The notes beneath the pieces were generated by a model, which did not search any database, was not told the DNA's origin, and saw only the letters and a program-made list of their open reading frames with translations. From M55B127 sp034521955 (GTDB taxonomy: Bacteria > Bacillota > Halanaerobiia > Halanaerobiales > M55B127): a stretch of DNA of 64,000 nt. This document shows positions 1 to 9,130 of this stretch, piece by piece. Position numbers and translations under genes: made by a program. Every line of letters starts with the position of its first letter. The stretch's first letter is position 1. The stretch lies in NCBI GenBank assembly GCA_034521955.1, contig JAXHLT010000003.1, positions 434,001 through 498,000 on the forward strand, read 5' to 3'.

Positions 1-30
1 GTAATTATAATGGGGGAAAATGGAGAAAAG

Positions 31-58
31 AAAAACTTTTATCTATAGAAGGTTTTTT
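31..58. terminator. weak terminator-like hairpin after the alpha/beta hydrolase gene
   Basis: The arms at 31-40 and 48-57 can pair over 10 positions, two of them G-T, around a 7-base loop, with A/T runs on both outer sides. The hairpin starts at the stop codon of the leftward hydrolase gene and could end its transcript. It has very few G-C pairs, so the call is tentative. Confidence 0.3.
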
Positions 59-833
59 AAGCTAAAAATTTAATTATTTTATCAAACAAATCTTCTTTAT
101 CAGGACCATAGCTTATAACATGTGATGAGTTTTCATAAACTGTTAGGTCTTTATCATCAGATTGAATATTATGATATATTTTCTTAGAAGCTTTTAGGGG
201 AACCATTTGATCATTTTTTGAATGAAATATTCTTGTAGGTGCATTTATCTTAGATAGATTAATACGGCATTCAATCATCAGTTTATGTAGTTCAGCAGAC
301 TGTTTTGTAAAATCTTTAATACTGTAGTTTTCTAAAAGATCTATTAGGTTTGGATCTTCAATATCATTATCAATTGTAAATTTATTATTAACAACCGGAA
401 CTATGTACTTTAAAATATGAGTTAAAAGTATTTTTCTATTTGTTGTATAAAGTGCAGGTGAGATAAGGCTTAAACTTTTTATTTTAAAGTGTAAAGATGA
501 TAACATAGATATTAAAGCACCCATTGAAAGTCCAACAAGGTGTATGTTTTCATAATTATTTTGATTGTCTATTAAAAAATCATATATTTTACGTAACCAA
601 TCTTTACGATTAGTGGTTAGAAAGTCTTTACTATCAGTTCCATGTCCCGGAAGACGGGGAACATAAACAGAATAATTTAATTCATCATATATTTTTTGAG
701 CAAGTTCTTTCATTTCTCTTGGTGATCCGGTAAACCCGTGAATTAATACAGCAAGATTATTACTATTTCTTTTAAAGAATAATTCTTTTGCAAGTGGATT
801 TACTTTTGGTTTGTGGTTTAATATATCAAACAT
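57..833 (-). CDS. alpha/beta hydrolase (carboxylesterase / monoacylglycerol lipase type)
   Basis: This 258-residue protein has the alpha/beta-hydrolase signature. The HGF oxyanion-loop motif is at residues 32-34, the nucleophile elbow GLSMG places Ser103, and Asp208 (in SKNDQMVP) and His238 (in SSHVI) complete the triad. No signal peptide or transmembrane segment is visible, so it should act in the cytoplasm on carboxylic esters or acylglycerols. The length fits the Est30-type carboxylesterase family. It is the only gene on this strand at the left edge and is divergent from the nhaC-peptidase operon. The exact substrate cannot be read from the sequence. Confidence 0.85.
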   Translation of the reverse strand: MFDILNHKPKVNPLAKELFFKRNSNNLAVLIHGFTGSPREMKELAQKIYDELNYSVYVPRLPGHGTDSKDFLTTNRKDWLRKIYDFLIDNQNNYENIHLVGLSMGALISMLSSLHFKIKSLSLISPALYTTNRKILLTHILKYIVPVVNNKFTIDNDIEDPNLIDLLENYSIKDFTKQSAELHKLMIECRINLSKINAPTRIFHSKNDQMVPLKASKKIYHNIQSDDKDLTVYENSSHVISYGPDKEDLFDKIIKFLA

Positions 834-932
834 TATAGTTACCCCCAGTGAAGTTTATTCTTTATAAATAATTCTTTATAAAATATTAATAATCCTTTTG
901 AAAAAATATACAAATTATGTTGGTGATAAGTT

Positions 933-2303
933 ATGGTAAAAAGAAATTTAACTTTTAATAAAGCAATAATTCCAGTAATTTCAATGATAATATTTTTAAT
1001 TACTGCCGTCTTAATATGGAATGCTCCAATCCATATTCCATTAATTATGGAACTTATCTTTACAATATTTTTAGCATTGTATTGGGGTTTTAAATGGGAT
1101 GAACTAGAGGAGATGATGTTTTCTAGTTTTGCAAAGATTGGGAATGTCTTAATAATAATTATGCTGATCGGTATGATTATAGGTATTTGGATTGAAAGTG
1201 GTACAGTTCCAACAATGATTTATTATGGTTTAAAGTTTTTAAGACCACAGTATTTTTATGTAATCAGCTTCATATTTTCTTCTATTGTATCGATTTCAAT
1301 AGGTACAGCTTTCGGTACTGTTAGTACAGTAGGTTTAGCGTTAATTAGTATTGCTCAGGGAATGGGAATATCATTACCTATTGCAGCTGGTTCAATTATA
1401 TCTGGCGCTTATGTGGGAGATAGAATGTCTCCACTTTCATCAATTGCAATTTTAACAGCCCATAGTGCAGATGCAAAGATTCATGATATGATCAAAGAAA
1501 TGTTAAAAACTTTTTGGGCTCCATTCATAATATCAGCTATTATATACTTATTAATCGGATTTAACTATAATGGTGGATCATATGAAATATCACAGATCAA
1601 TATATTATTAGATGGATTAATAAATAACTATTTAATTTCATTTGTTATGCTAATTCCGCCACTGATGGTAATAATACTTGCAGTAAGAAAAGTTCCAACT
1701 ATTTTAAACTTAATTATTAATTTAATTATTAGTTCAACAATCGCAATTTTTGTAAGCAAGCTTTCAGTAAGTACTGTAATAAACTCCGTATATTCAGGAG
1801 CTGTTGGAACTACAAACATAAAACTTTTAAATGAACTATTGACTAGAGGTGGACTGTCTAGTATGCTTGAGTTAATTTCTCTAATTATACTTGCAGTTGT
1901 CTTAGGCGGACTATTGGAAAAGCTAGGTATCTTAAATACTATTTTAAGTAAAATTATAAATGCTATAAAAAATAGAAGTCAGTTAATTACAGTTACAATG
2001 GCATCTTCTTTTATAACAGCAATGTTAAGCTGTAATCAATTTTTAGCAGTATTTTTGCCAGGAAAGATGTTGGGTGAAAAATATGATGAATTAGAAGTGC
2101 CGCGCAGTATATTAGGTCGTTCATTAGGTGATTCGGGTTTAATACTATCCCCGCTAATCCCCTGGAATATAAATGCATTAATGATGATGGGTATTTTAGG
2201 AGTTCACACTCTAGAATACTTTAAATTTACATTTTTTCCTGTTTTAGTACCAATAACAGGACTAATATTAGCAAACTTTATTGATAAAAGGAGGACAAAT
2301 TAA
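933..2303 (+). CDS. nhaC: Na+/H+ antiporter, NhaC family
   Basis: This 456-residue, very hydrophobic protein has about ten or more predicted membrane helices. It carries the NhaC-family core around residues 120-180, with glycine/serine-rich helices followed by GAYVGDRMSPLSS. Such carriers exchange external protons for internal sodium and control pH and Na+, as expected in a halophile. A GGTGA ribosome site lies at 922-926 before the ATG. Its stop overlaps the pepV start by one base, so it heads an operon of peptidase genes. Some NhaC relatives exchange organic acids such as malate and lactate, so the transported pair is not certain. Confidence 0.85.
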   Translation: MVKRNLTFNKAIIPVISMIIFLITAVLIWNAPIHIPLIMELIFTIFLALYWGFKWDELEEMMFSSFAKIGNVLIIIMLIGMIIGIWIESGTVPTMIYYGLKFLRPQYFYVISFIFSSIVSISIGTAFGTVSTVGLALISIAQGMGISLPIAAGSIISGAYVGDRMSPLSSIAILTAHSADAKIHDMIKEMLKTFWAPFIISAIIYLLIGFNYNGGSYEISQINILLDGLINNYLISFVMLIPPLMVIILAVRKVPTILNLIINLIISSTIAIFVSKLSVSTVINSVYSGAVGTTNIKLLNELLTRGGLSSMLELISLIILAVVLGGLLEKLGILNTILSKIINAIKNRSQLITVTMASSFITAMLSCNQFLAVFLPGKMLGEKYDELEVPRSILGRSLGDSGLILSPLIPWNINALMMMGILGVHTLEYFKFTFFPVLVPITGLILANFIDKRRTN

Positions 2304-3727
2304 TGGATCAAAATTTAAAAAAGTTAGTAGATGGTTATGAGGATGATGTTGTAAGTTCCCTACAAGAAATTATTAAAATTAAAAGTGTTGAAACACAGTC
2401 TAGAAAGGGTATGCCCTTTGGAGAAGGTGTTGATAAGGTATTAAAGAAATTTTTAGAACTGGCAGATAACTTAGGTTTAAAAACAAAGAACTATGATGGT
2501 TATGCCGGACATGTTGAAATAGGTGAGGGTGATGAAATTTTTGGTATACTATGTCACTTAGATGTAGTACCCGAAGGTGCAAACTGGACTTATCCACCAT
2601 ACAGTGCTGAAATTCATGATGGAAAAATGTATGGAAGAGGAACTATTGATGATAAAGGTCCAGCTGTAGCATCCCTTTATGCCTTAAAAGCAATCCAGGA
2701 AAGTGATGTAAAGCTGAATAAAAAGGTTAGATTAATCTTAGGAACAGATGAAGAAAGCGGTTGGGAAGGACTAGATTATTACTTTAAAAAAGAACCAAAA
2801 CCAGAGTTGGCTTTTAGTCCTGATGCTCAATATCCGGTTATTCACGCTGAAAAAGGTATTTTAATCTTTGATTTAAACTATGAGTTAGATGTTGACGATG
2901 AAGAGTATTCATCATCTGATGGATTTAAATATGAAGTTCTGTCTTTAAAAGGTGGAAATGCTCCTAATATGGTTCCAGATAGCTGTGAAGTTTTAATTAA
3001 AACTGATTATGGGAAATCATTAGAAAATACTTATGACAGTTTTGTAAAAGATTCAGGCTATGACTTTGAAATTGAAAATATAAATCATAAAAAATATAAA
3101 ATTAAAAGTAATGGTGTTTCTGCACACGGAAGCATGCCTGAAAAAGGTGAGAATGCTATCTCATATATGCTAGAATTTCTAGCTGAATTGGATAACTTAA
3201 ATATCGTTGACTTTGTTGATTTCTATAATAAAAAAATCGGATTAGATTTTTATGGTCAAAGAATTGGTTGTAACTTAAAAGATGATGTTTCCGGCCGATT
3301 AATTTTCAATGTTGGACAGATCAATTTCATTGAAAATATAATTAAAACTACTGTTAATATTAGGTATCCGGTTACTCTAAATAAAGATGAAGTTATTGAA
3401 GGCATAAAAAAGGCAGTTAAAGATGATGATGTATACTTTGATCTAAAAAATCATCAAAAACCTCTTTATGTACCTAAAGACGATCCTTTAGTTCAAAACT
3501 TAATGAATGTTTATCGTGAAATAACAGGTGATAATGAAAGTACACCGATTGCTATTGGTGGAGGAACTTATGCTCGTGCAGTACCTAAAGGAGTTGCATT
3601 TGGTGCACTTTTCCCAGGTGAAAAGGAATTAGCACATCAAAAAGATGAGTACATTAAAATAGATGACCTATATAAAAACACATTAATAATTGCCTCAGCG
3701 ATTAAGGCTTTAGCTTCAGAGGAGTAG
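2303..3727 (+). CDS. pepV: dipeptidase PepV-like, M20 family
   Basis: This 474-residue protein has the length and motif order of PepV/PepD-type M20 metallopeptidases. The metal-site motif HLDVVPEG gives His85 and Asp87, the bridging Asp lies in GRGTIDDKG (around 117), and the catalytic Glu pair sits in TDEES (150-151). Near the C-terminus HQKDE supplies the last metal ligand. It cleaves dipeptides in the cytoplasm. The ATG overlaps the nhaC stop by one base and follows a strong AAAAGGAGG site (2287-2294), so the two are translationally coupled. Three peptidases follow one another here, which points to peptide use. Confidence 0.9.
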   Translation: MDQNLKKLVDGYEDDVVSSLQEIIKIKSVETQSRKGMPFGEGVDKVLKKFLELADNLGLKTKNYDGYAGHVEIGEGDEIFGILCHLDVVPEGANWTYPPYSAEIHDGKMYGRGTIDDKGPAVASLYALKAIQESDVKLNKKVRLILGTDEESGWEGLDYYFKKEPKPELAFSPDAQYPVIHAEKGILIFDLNYELDVDDEEYSSSDGFKYEVLSLKGGNAPNMVPDSCEVLIKTDYGKSLENTYDSFVKDSGYDFEIENINHKKYKIKSNGVSAHGSMPEKGENAISYMLEFLAELDNLNIVDFVDFYNKKIGLDFYGQRIGCNLKDDVSGRLIFNVGQINFIENIIKTTVNIRYPVTLNKDEVIEGIKKAVKDDDVYFDLKNHQKPLYVPKDDPLVQNLMNVYREITGDNESTPIAIGGGTYARAVPKGVAFGALFPGEKELAHQKDEYIKIDDLYKNTLIIASAIKALASEE

Positions 3728-3728
3728 G

Positions 3729-4646
3729 TTGATAAAAATGGAAATTAAATTTTCGAACTTTCCAGAAATAAAGATAGGTAACTATACAGACCAAGAAGCT
3801 GGTACAGGTTCTACAGTAGTATTATTTGATAAACCTCTAGCAGGTTCAGTAAGTGTAATGGGTGGTGGACCCGGTAGCAGAGAATTAGGACTACTGGATC
3901 CGATGACACGAATGGATCAAATAAATGCAGTTCTTCTAACCGGGGGTAGTGCATTTGGACTTGCAGCAGCAGATGGAGTTATGAAATATTTAGAAGAAAA
4001 AGGTATTGGTTTTGATACTGATATAGCCAAAATACCGATAGTTCCTTCAGCTGTAATTTATGATTTAAACTATAAGTCAAAATCAATTAGACCTGGTAAA
4101 AATGAAGGATACTTTGCCTGTGATGATGCCAAAAACACATTTGAAATCGGCTCTAAAGGAGTTGGAACAGGTGCTACTTGTGGTAAACTATTAGGAGTTG
4201 ACAAGGCTTCTAAGTCAGGTCTAGGTTATGCAGAATACAATTCGGGAGAAATAAAAGTTTCTGCTCTAACAGTTTGTAATGCAGTCGGTAATATAGTAGA
4301 CCCTAATACTGGAGATATAGTTGCAGGTATTAAGGGTGAGAAAGGTTTCATTTCATACAAAGAAATCGTTGATAATGAATTTCCTAATCTGTTTGGGATG
4401 AATACCTCTTTAGGTGTTGTAGTTACAAACGTTAAATTAGATAAAGCAATGCTTAAAAAAATAGCTAATATGGCTCATGACGGATTGGCTAGAACAGTTA
4501 ATCCGGTTCATACTATGTATGATGGTGATACAATTTTTGTATTTTCAACTAATGAAGTTGATGCAGATATAAATAAAACTGGTGTATTAGCAGCAGATGC
4601 AGTTTCAATGGCAATCTTAAATGGAATTCAAGCTGTAAATGCTTAA
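3729..4646 (+). CDS. P1 family peptidase (DmpA/BapA-like, L-aminopeptidase/D-esterase family)
   Basis: This 305-residue protein matches the short P1-family aminopeptidases. Their typical blocks are present: LLTGGSAFGL near 69-78, GVGTGATCGK near 144-153, and AHDGLAR...HTMYDGDT at 249-268. In this family the precursor cuts itself before a Ser/Thr nucleophile; the candidate site here is Asn225-Thr226 in GMNTSLGVV. Two starts are possible: TTG at 3729 (4 bases after GGAG at 3721-3724) or ATG at 3738. The gene begins two bases after pepV ends, inside the same operon. The precise substrate (N-terminal residue, beta-peptide or ester) cannot be told. Confidence 0.82.
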   Translation: MIKMEIKFSNFPEIKIGNYTDQEAGTGSTVVLFDKPLAGSVSVMGGGPGSRELGLLDPMTRMDQINAVLLTGGSAFGLAAADGVMKYLEEKGIGFDTDIAKIPIVPSAVIYDLNYKSKSIRPGKNEGYFACDDAKNTFEIGSKGVGTGATCGKLLGVDKASKSGLGYAEYNSGEIKVSALTVCNAVGNIVDPNTGDIVAGIKGEKGFISYKEIVDNEFPNLFGMNTSLGVVVTNVKLDKAMLKKIANMAHDGLARTVNPVHTMYDGDTIFVFSTNEVDADINKTGVLAADAVSMAILNGIQAVNA

Positions 4647-4667
4647 ATAAAGAAAGGAGAAACAAAA

Positions 4668-5966
4668 ATGGAGTATAAAAATGTTGATTCATTAATTGAT
4701 TTTTTAAAAAATAGTCCATCTCCCTTTCATGTAGTAGATAATACAGCTAACATATTAAAAAACAATGGTTTTGAAAGATTAGATATTAAAGAAAACTGGA
4801 TGATAGAAAGTAATAAAAAATACTTTGTAACAAAAAATGATTCAGCACTAATTGCCTTCAAAACAGGTGATAAAAATAAGATTTCAGATGGATTTAAAAT
4901 AATTGGGGCACATACAGATAGTCCCGCAATTAAGATAAAACCACAACCTGAGTTTAAAGGGGAAGAAAATTACTTAAAACTAAATACAGAAGTCTATGGT
5001 GGACCAATCTTAAATACCTGGTTTGATCGTCCCTTAACAATAGCAGGTAGAGTAAGTATCTTAGAAGATGAAAGTTTAAAAAATGTTAATATTAACTTCG
5101 AAGACCCACTAATGATAATACCTAATTTAGCTATTCATCTTAACCGAAAAGTTAATGACGGCCAAAAGATTGATAAACAAAAAGACTTAATACCAATCAT
5201 GAAAGTTCTTGAAGAAGATGAAGATGTTGAAAATTATTTAGTTGATCTAATATCAAAAAAATTGAATGTTAAAAGTTCTGAAATTATGGACTTTGATCTT
5301 TATTTAAGAGATACAGAAGATCCAATCATTTTAGGTAGTAATAAAGAGTTTTTAAACAGTGGATTAATAGATGATCTAGGGATGGCTCATGCCGGTCTTC
5401 AGGCCTTATTAAATAACAAAACAGCCGGTTTTAAACTATTAGTACTTTTTGATAATGAAGAGATTGGGAGTAATACCGGAGAAGGGGCAGATTCTCCCCT
5501 ATTAAGTAATCTTTTAGAACGAATAGTCTATGGTATGAATAAAAATAGAGCAGATTTTCTACAGATGATTGAAAATACCTTTATGGTATCTGCTGATATG
5601 GCTCATGCTGTTCATCCTAATCACTCTAAAAAACACGATCCCACCAATAAACCGGTAATAAATAAGGGACCGGTTGTAAAAATCAGCAGTAACCGTAGAT
5701 ATACTACTGATAGTTATACAGGTGGATATATTAAAAAGTTATGTAAGGAAAATAATATTCCTTATCAAAACTTTGTTAACAACTCTAATGAGAGAGGTGG
5801 CTCAACAATTGGCCCGATAAATCTTAGACACCTTGGAGTTAGATCTGTAGATATAGGAAACCCTGTTTTATCAATGCATTCTATTAGAGAACTTTATGGT
5901 TTAAAAGACCATGAACTAATGATAAAGTTATTAACTGCTTTTTTTAATGAAAGTCAGGAGAGATAA
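4668..5966 (+). CDS. M18 family aminopeptidase
   Basis: This 432-residue protein has the M18 (aspartyl aminopeptidase-like) zinc motifs in order: GAHTDSPAIKIKP near 82-94, DDLGMAHAGLQ near 235-245, LFDNEEIGS near 260-268 and MAHAVHPNH near 310-318. M18 enzymes are large cytoplasmic oligomers that remove N-terminal residues, often acidic ones. An AAAGGAG site lies just before the ATG. It follows the P1 peptidase by 21 bases and precedes the aminotransferase-fold lyase by 2, so it sits in the middle of the peptide-degradation operon. Confidence 0.9.
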   Translation: MEYKNVDSLIDFLKNSPSPFHVVDNTANILKNNGFERLDIKENWMIESNKKYFVTKNDSALIAFKTGDKNKISDGFKIIGAHTDSPAIKIKPQPEFKGEENYLKLNTEVYGGPILNTWFDRPLTIAGRVSILEDESLKNVNINFEDPLMIIPNLAIHLNRKVNDGQKIDKQKDLIPIMKVLEEDEDVENYLVDLISKKLNVKSSEIMDFDLYLRDTEDPIILGSNKEFLNSGLIDDLGMAHAGLQALLNNKTAGFKLLVLFDNEEIGSNTGEGADSPLLSNLLERIVYGMNKNRADFLQMIENTFMVSADMAHAVHPNHSKKHDPTNKPVINKGPVVKISSNRRYTTDSYTGGYIKKLCKENNIPYQNFVNNSNERGGSTIGPINLRHLGVRSVDIGNPVLSMHSIRELYGLKDHELMIKLLTAFFNESQER

Positions 5967-5968
5967 TA

Positions 5969-7162
5969 ATGGAATATAACTTTGACAAAGAAGTAAACCG
6001 TAAAAACACTGATTCAGTAAAGTGGGATAAAACTGATGTAGTTTTTGATAAAGAAGAATGCTTACCTCTTTGGGTTGCTGATTCTGATTGGGAAACTGCA
6101 CCTGAAATCATTGAAGCTATTGAAAAAAGAGTAGAACACGGTGTTTTCGGATACACCTATACCTCTGATAGATTATCTCAAATAATAGTTGATTGGGTAG
6201 GTGAACACTACAATTGGGATATAAAAAAAGAATGGTTAGTATATGCAAATGGAGTAGTACCATCTATAAACATATCTATTAGAGCTTTAACTATTCCTGG
6301 TGATGGTATTATAATACAAACTCCAGTCTACTTTCCTTTTATATCTACTGTAAAAAATACAGGTAGACAGATTGTTAACAATCAGTTAATTAACAAAGAC
6401 AGTTATTATACAATGGATTTTGATAATCTAAATGAATCTTTATCACCAGAAAATGAAGATAGTTGTAAAAGAGCAGAGATGTTTTTGTTGTGTAATCCAC
6501 ATAATCCAATCGGTAGAGTATGGAAAAAAGAAGAACTTAAAGAATTAAATAAGATTATAATTGAAAATGATCTGGTTTTAGTTTCTGATGAAATTCACAG
6601 TGACTTTATCTACCAAGATAACAAACATCTTCCACCAGCTAGTTTATCTAAAGAGATCGAACAAAGAAGTATTACACTTATGGCACCAAGTAAGACGTTT
6701 AATATTGCTGGACTTCATACTTCTTTTGCCGTAATACCTAATGAGAAGTTAAGAAGGAAGTTCTTAAGTGTAAAAGATCATTTAGTTGGTAATGGTAATA
6801 TAATCGGTTTAACAGCTATGGAAGCTGCTTACACAAAAGGAGAGAAGTGGTTAGAAGCTCAACTTGATTATCTCTGGGAAAATATTATGTACACAACAAA
6901 TTATATAGATGAAAACATGCCGAAAGTAAATTACAGTATTCCAGAAGGAACTTATCTATTATGGTTAGACTTTAGGGAATACGGAGACTGTTCAGAAGAT
7001 ATCAATAAAAATTTAGTGGAAAAATATTCTGTTGCTTTAGAACCAGGTAATTGGTTTGGTGAAGGTGGAGCAGGATTTTTAAGAATGAACTTAGCAACAC
7101 AACGTAAAAATATTGAAGATGCCTTAAATGGCATAAGTAAGATGTTAAAAAATTATAGGTAA
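5969..7162 (+). CDS. PatB/MalY-type PLP enzyme (putative cystathionine beta-lyase)
   Basis: This 397-residue protein has the fold-type I PLP blocks of the MalY/PatB subfamily. These include PLWVADSDW near 33-41, GVFGYTYT near 58-65, the CNPHNPIGR loop at 175-183, SDEIHSDF near 206-213 and the PLP lysine Lys242 in APSKTFNIAGLH. Family members split cystathionine or cysteine S-conjugates to a thiol, pyruvate and ammonia, or act as aminotransferases. The gene starts 2 bases after the M18 peptidase. That fits a role in breaking down sulfur amino acids freed by the upstream peptidases, but this is inference. Confidence 0.85.
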   Translation: MEYNFDKEVNRKNTDSVKWDKTDVVFDKEECLPLWVADSDWETAPEIIEAIEKRVEHGVFGYTYTSDRLSQIIVDWVGEHYNWDIKKEWLVYANGVVPSINISIRALTIPGDGIIIQTPVYFPFISTVKNTGRQIVNNQLINKDSYYTMDFDNLNESLSPENEDSCKRAEMFLLCNPHNPIGRVWKKEELKELNKIIIENDLVLVSDEIHSDFIYQDNKHLPPASLSKEIEQRSITLMAPSKTFNIAGLHTSFAVIPNEKLRRKFLSVKDHLVGNGNIIGLTAMEAAYTKGEKWLEAQLDYLWENIMYTTNYIDENMPKVNYSIPEGTYLLWLDFREYGDCSEDINKNLVEKYSVALEPGNWFGEGGAGFLRMNLATQRKNIEDALNGISKMLKNYR

Positions 7163-7185
7163 TTAAAATAGATGGAGTGAACAAA

Positions 7186-8409
7186 ATGAGTGATGTAATA
7201 GTTATAGGTGGTGGTCCAGCCGGTATGATGGCAGCTGGAACTGCAGGAAAAAGAGAAAAAGAAGTAATCTTATTTGAAAAAAACAACAAACTAGGTAAAA
7301 AGTTATATATAACAGGAAAAGGCAGATGTAACTTCACAAATGATGTTGAAGTGGAAGAGTTAATTGATAATGTAGTAAATAACAGTAACTTTCTTTACAG
7401 TGCCTTTTATTCTTTAGATAGTCAACGATTAAGAAATTTTTTTGAAGAACTAGGTTTAAGCTCAAAGGTAGAGAGAGGAAACAGAGTCTTTCCAAAAAGT
7501 GATAAGTCTAATGATGTAACTAAAGCTTTAAAAAGATATCTAAAGAAAAACAAAGTAAATACAATTTATGAAAAAGTTGAAAGTATTGAAACTGAAAACA
7601 ATAAAATTACTGGAGTTAAAACTAAAAGTACTGAATATGAAGCAGATTCAGTAATTATAGCTACTGGTGGATATACTTATCAATCAACAGGATCAACTGG
7701 TGAAGGTTATGAATTAGCAAGATCTTTAGGACATAACATAGTTGATTTAAATCCTTCATTAGTACCACTGGACTTATATGAAAGTTATGAAACCAAAAAA
7801 TTAGAGGGACTAACTTTAAAATATGTAGGCTTAAAAATAAAAGACCCTAACAATAAAAACATTTTTGAAGACTTTGGTGATCTTATCTTTACTGGAAATG
7901 GAGTATCAGGTCCAATAATATTATCAGCAAGTTCAAACTTAAGAGATATTAAAAATAAGAATTTAATTTTATCAATAGATTTAAAACCAGCATTGGATTA
8001 TGAGACATTAGATAATAGACTTCAAAGAGACTTTAAAAAATATAATAATAAAGACTTTAAAAATTCTATGGATGATCTTTTACCATCAAAAATAATTCCG
8101 ATCTTTCTTGAAAGAACTAATATAGATTTACGTAAAAAAGTAAATCAGTTAACTGTTGAAGAAAGAAATAGAATAACAAATCTATTAAAAGAATTTAACT
8201 TTACTATTAAAGATTACAGTTCATTTGATAGAGGAATAATTACTTCAGGTGGAGTAGATGTAAAAGAGGTTAACCCTTCAACAATGGAGTCAAAATTAGT
8301 TAAGGGATTATACTTTGCAGGAGAAGTTATTGATGTAGATGGCTATACAGGGGGATTTAACTTACAAATTGCATTTTCCACTGGATACTTAGCCGGATTA
8401 AATGCTTAA
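7186..8409 (+). CDS. NAD(P)/FAD-dependent oxidoreductase, HI0933/BaiN family
   Basis: The dinucleotide-binding motif VIGGGPAGMMAAG at the N-terminus, the KKLYITGKGRCNFTN motif and the C-terminal block GGVDVKEV...GLYFAGEVIDVDGYTGGFNLQ are diagnostic of the HI0933/BaiN flavoproteins. ATG 7186 is preferred over the upstream in-frame GTG at 7177, because that GTG overlaps the GGAGTG ribosome site and leaves ideal spacing to the ATG. The protein is then 407 residues. Physiological substrates are unknown for most family members. BaiN itself acts in bile-acid metabolism, but nothing here suggests that. It is the last gene of the operon, before a strong terminator. Confidence 0.85.
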   Translation: MSDVIVIGGGPAGMMAAGTAGKREKEVILFEKNNKLGKKLYITGKGRCNFTNDVEVEELIDNVVNNSNFLYSAFYSLDSQRLRNFFEELGLSSKVERGNRVFPKSDKSNDVTKALKRYLKKNKVNTIYEKVESIETENNKITGVKTKSTEYEADSVIIATGGYTYQSTGSTGEGYELARSLGHNIVDLNPSLVPLDLYESYETKKLEGLTLKYVGLKIKDPNNKNIFEDFGDLIFTGNGVSGPIILSASSNLRDIKNKNLILSIDLKPALDYETLDNRLQRDFKKYNNKDFKNSMDDLLPSKIIPIFLERTNIDLRKKVNQLTVEERNRITNLLKEFNFTIKDYSSFDRGIITSGGVDVKEVNPSTMESKLVKGLYFAGEVIDVDGYTGGFNLQIAFSTGYLAGLNA

Positions 8410-8460
8410 ACAAAGAGATTTTGAAAAATATAGTCTTTTAAAATATGTATAAACATTAAA

Positions 8461-8490
8461 AAAGTCCCCAATAATTTCTGGGGACTTTCC
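8461..8490. terminator. bidirectional terminator between convergent genes
   Basis: A perfect 10-bp stem (8461-8470 with 8479-8488) closes an 8-base loop. It is flanked by an A-run on the left and T-rich sequence on the right, so it works on both strands. It separates the rightward flavoprotein gene from the leftward YlbF-family gene. Confidence 0.9.
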
Positions 8491-8512
8491 TTATTTAATA
8501 TTAAAATCTAGT

Positions 8513-8890
8513 TTATGTTATAATATTACTAGATTCTTGTGCTTGTTGCTCTTCTTCTTCATTTTGACCTGTAATAAAACCATTAATTATTTTATTTACA
8601 GAATTCATAACTTCATTAAATTCTTTTTGACTTTCAATATAAGATTTAATTGCAGGATTTTGTTCCATTTTCATCTGTAAACTTTGTAATTTCTTTTGTT
8701 GTGATTCATTGATTTCTTGACCATTTGCACGTGCCATTTGAAGCTGCTTATTTAACTGTTCGTATTGTTCTAATAAAGCAGTTGCATCTTCATTATCATA
8801 TAGAGCACTTTCTTTTTTCTTAAGTTCTTCGAATTCAGCTGAATCAATAAGTTCTTGACCTAATTCTTTTGCTTTTTCAATAACTGACAT
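8513..8890 (-). CDS. YlbF/YmcA family protein
   Basis: This small, highly charged helical protein has the YlbF/YmcA (DUF964) pattern: an N-terminal VIEKAKELGQELIDSAEF helix, a central QLNKQLQMA segment and a second helical pair ending near IINGFITG. In Bacillus these proteins form a complex that guides RNase Y and affects competence, sporulation and biofilm. The start is set at the ATG read from 8890 (125 residues). A GTG four codons upstream lies inside the GAGGTG ribosome site (8900-8906 region). The acidic C-terminal tail after residue 110 is low in complexity. Confidence 0.8.
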   Translation of the reverse strand: MSVIEKAKELGQELIDSAEFEELKKKESALYDNEDATALLEQYEQLNKQLQMARANGQEINESQQKKLQSLQMKMEQNPAIKSYIESQKEFNEVMNSVNKIINGFITGQNEEEEQQAQESSNIIT

Positions 8891-9130
8891 AAATTTATTC
8901 ACCTCTTATTTTGTAATTATCAACAGTTATTAATATTAACATTATAAGCATGAGAAGTCAAATTATTAGGAATGATTATTGTTAATTAAATCATTGTATT
9001 AAATAAAAATTCTAAAGTTTTTAAAATCACTAAAAATCAACTAATTATAAACTTTTTATCACAGTTCTTTCACATTCATCAAATATAATATATTTAAATC
9101 AATTAATGAAAAAAGAGAGGAGACTAATAT

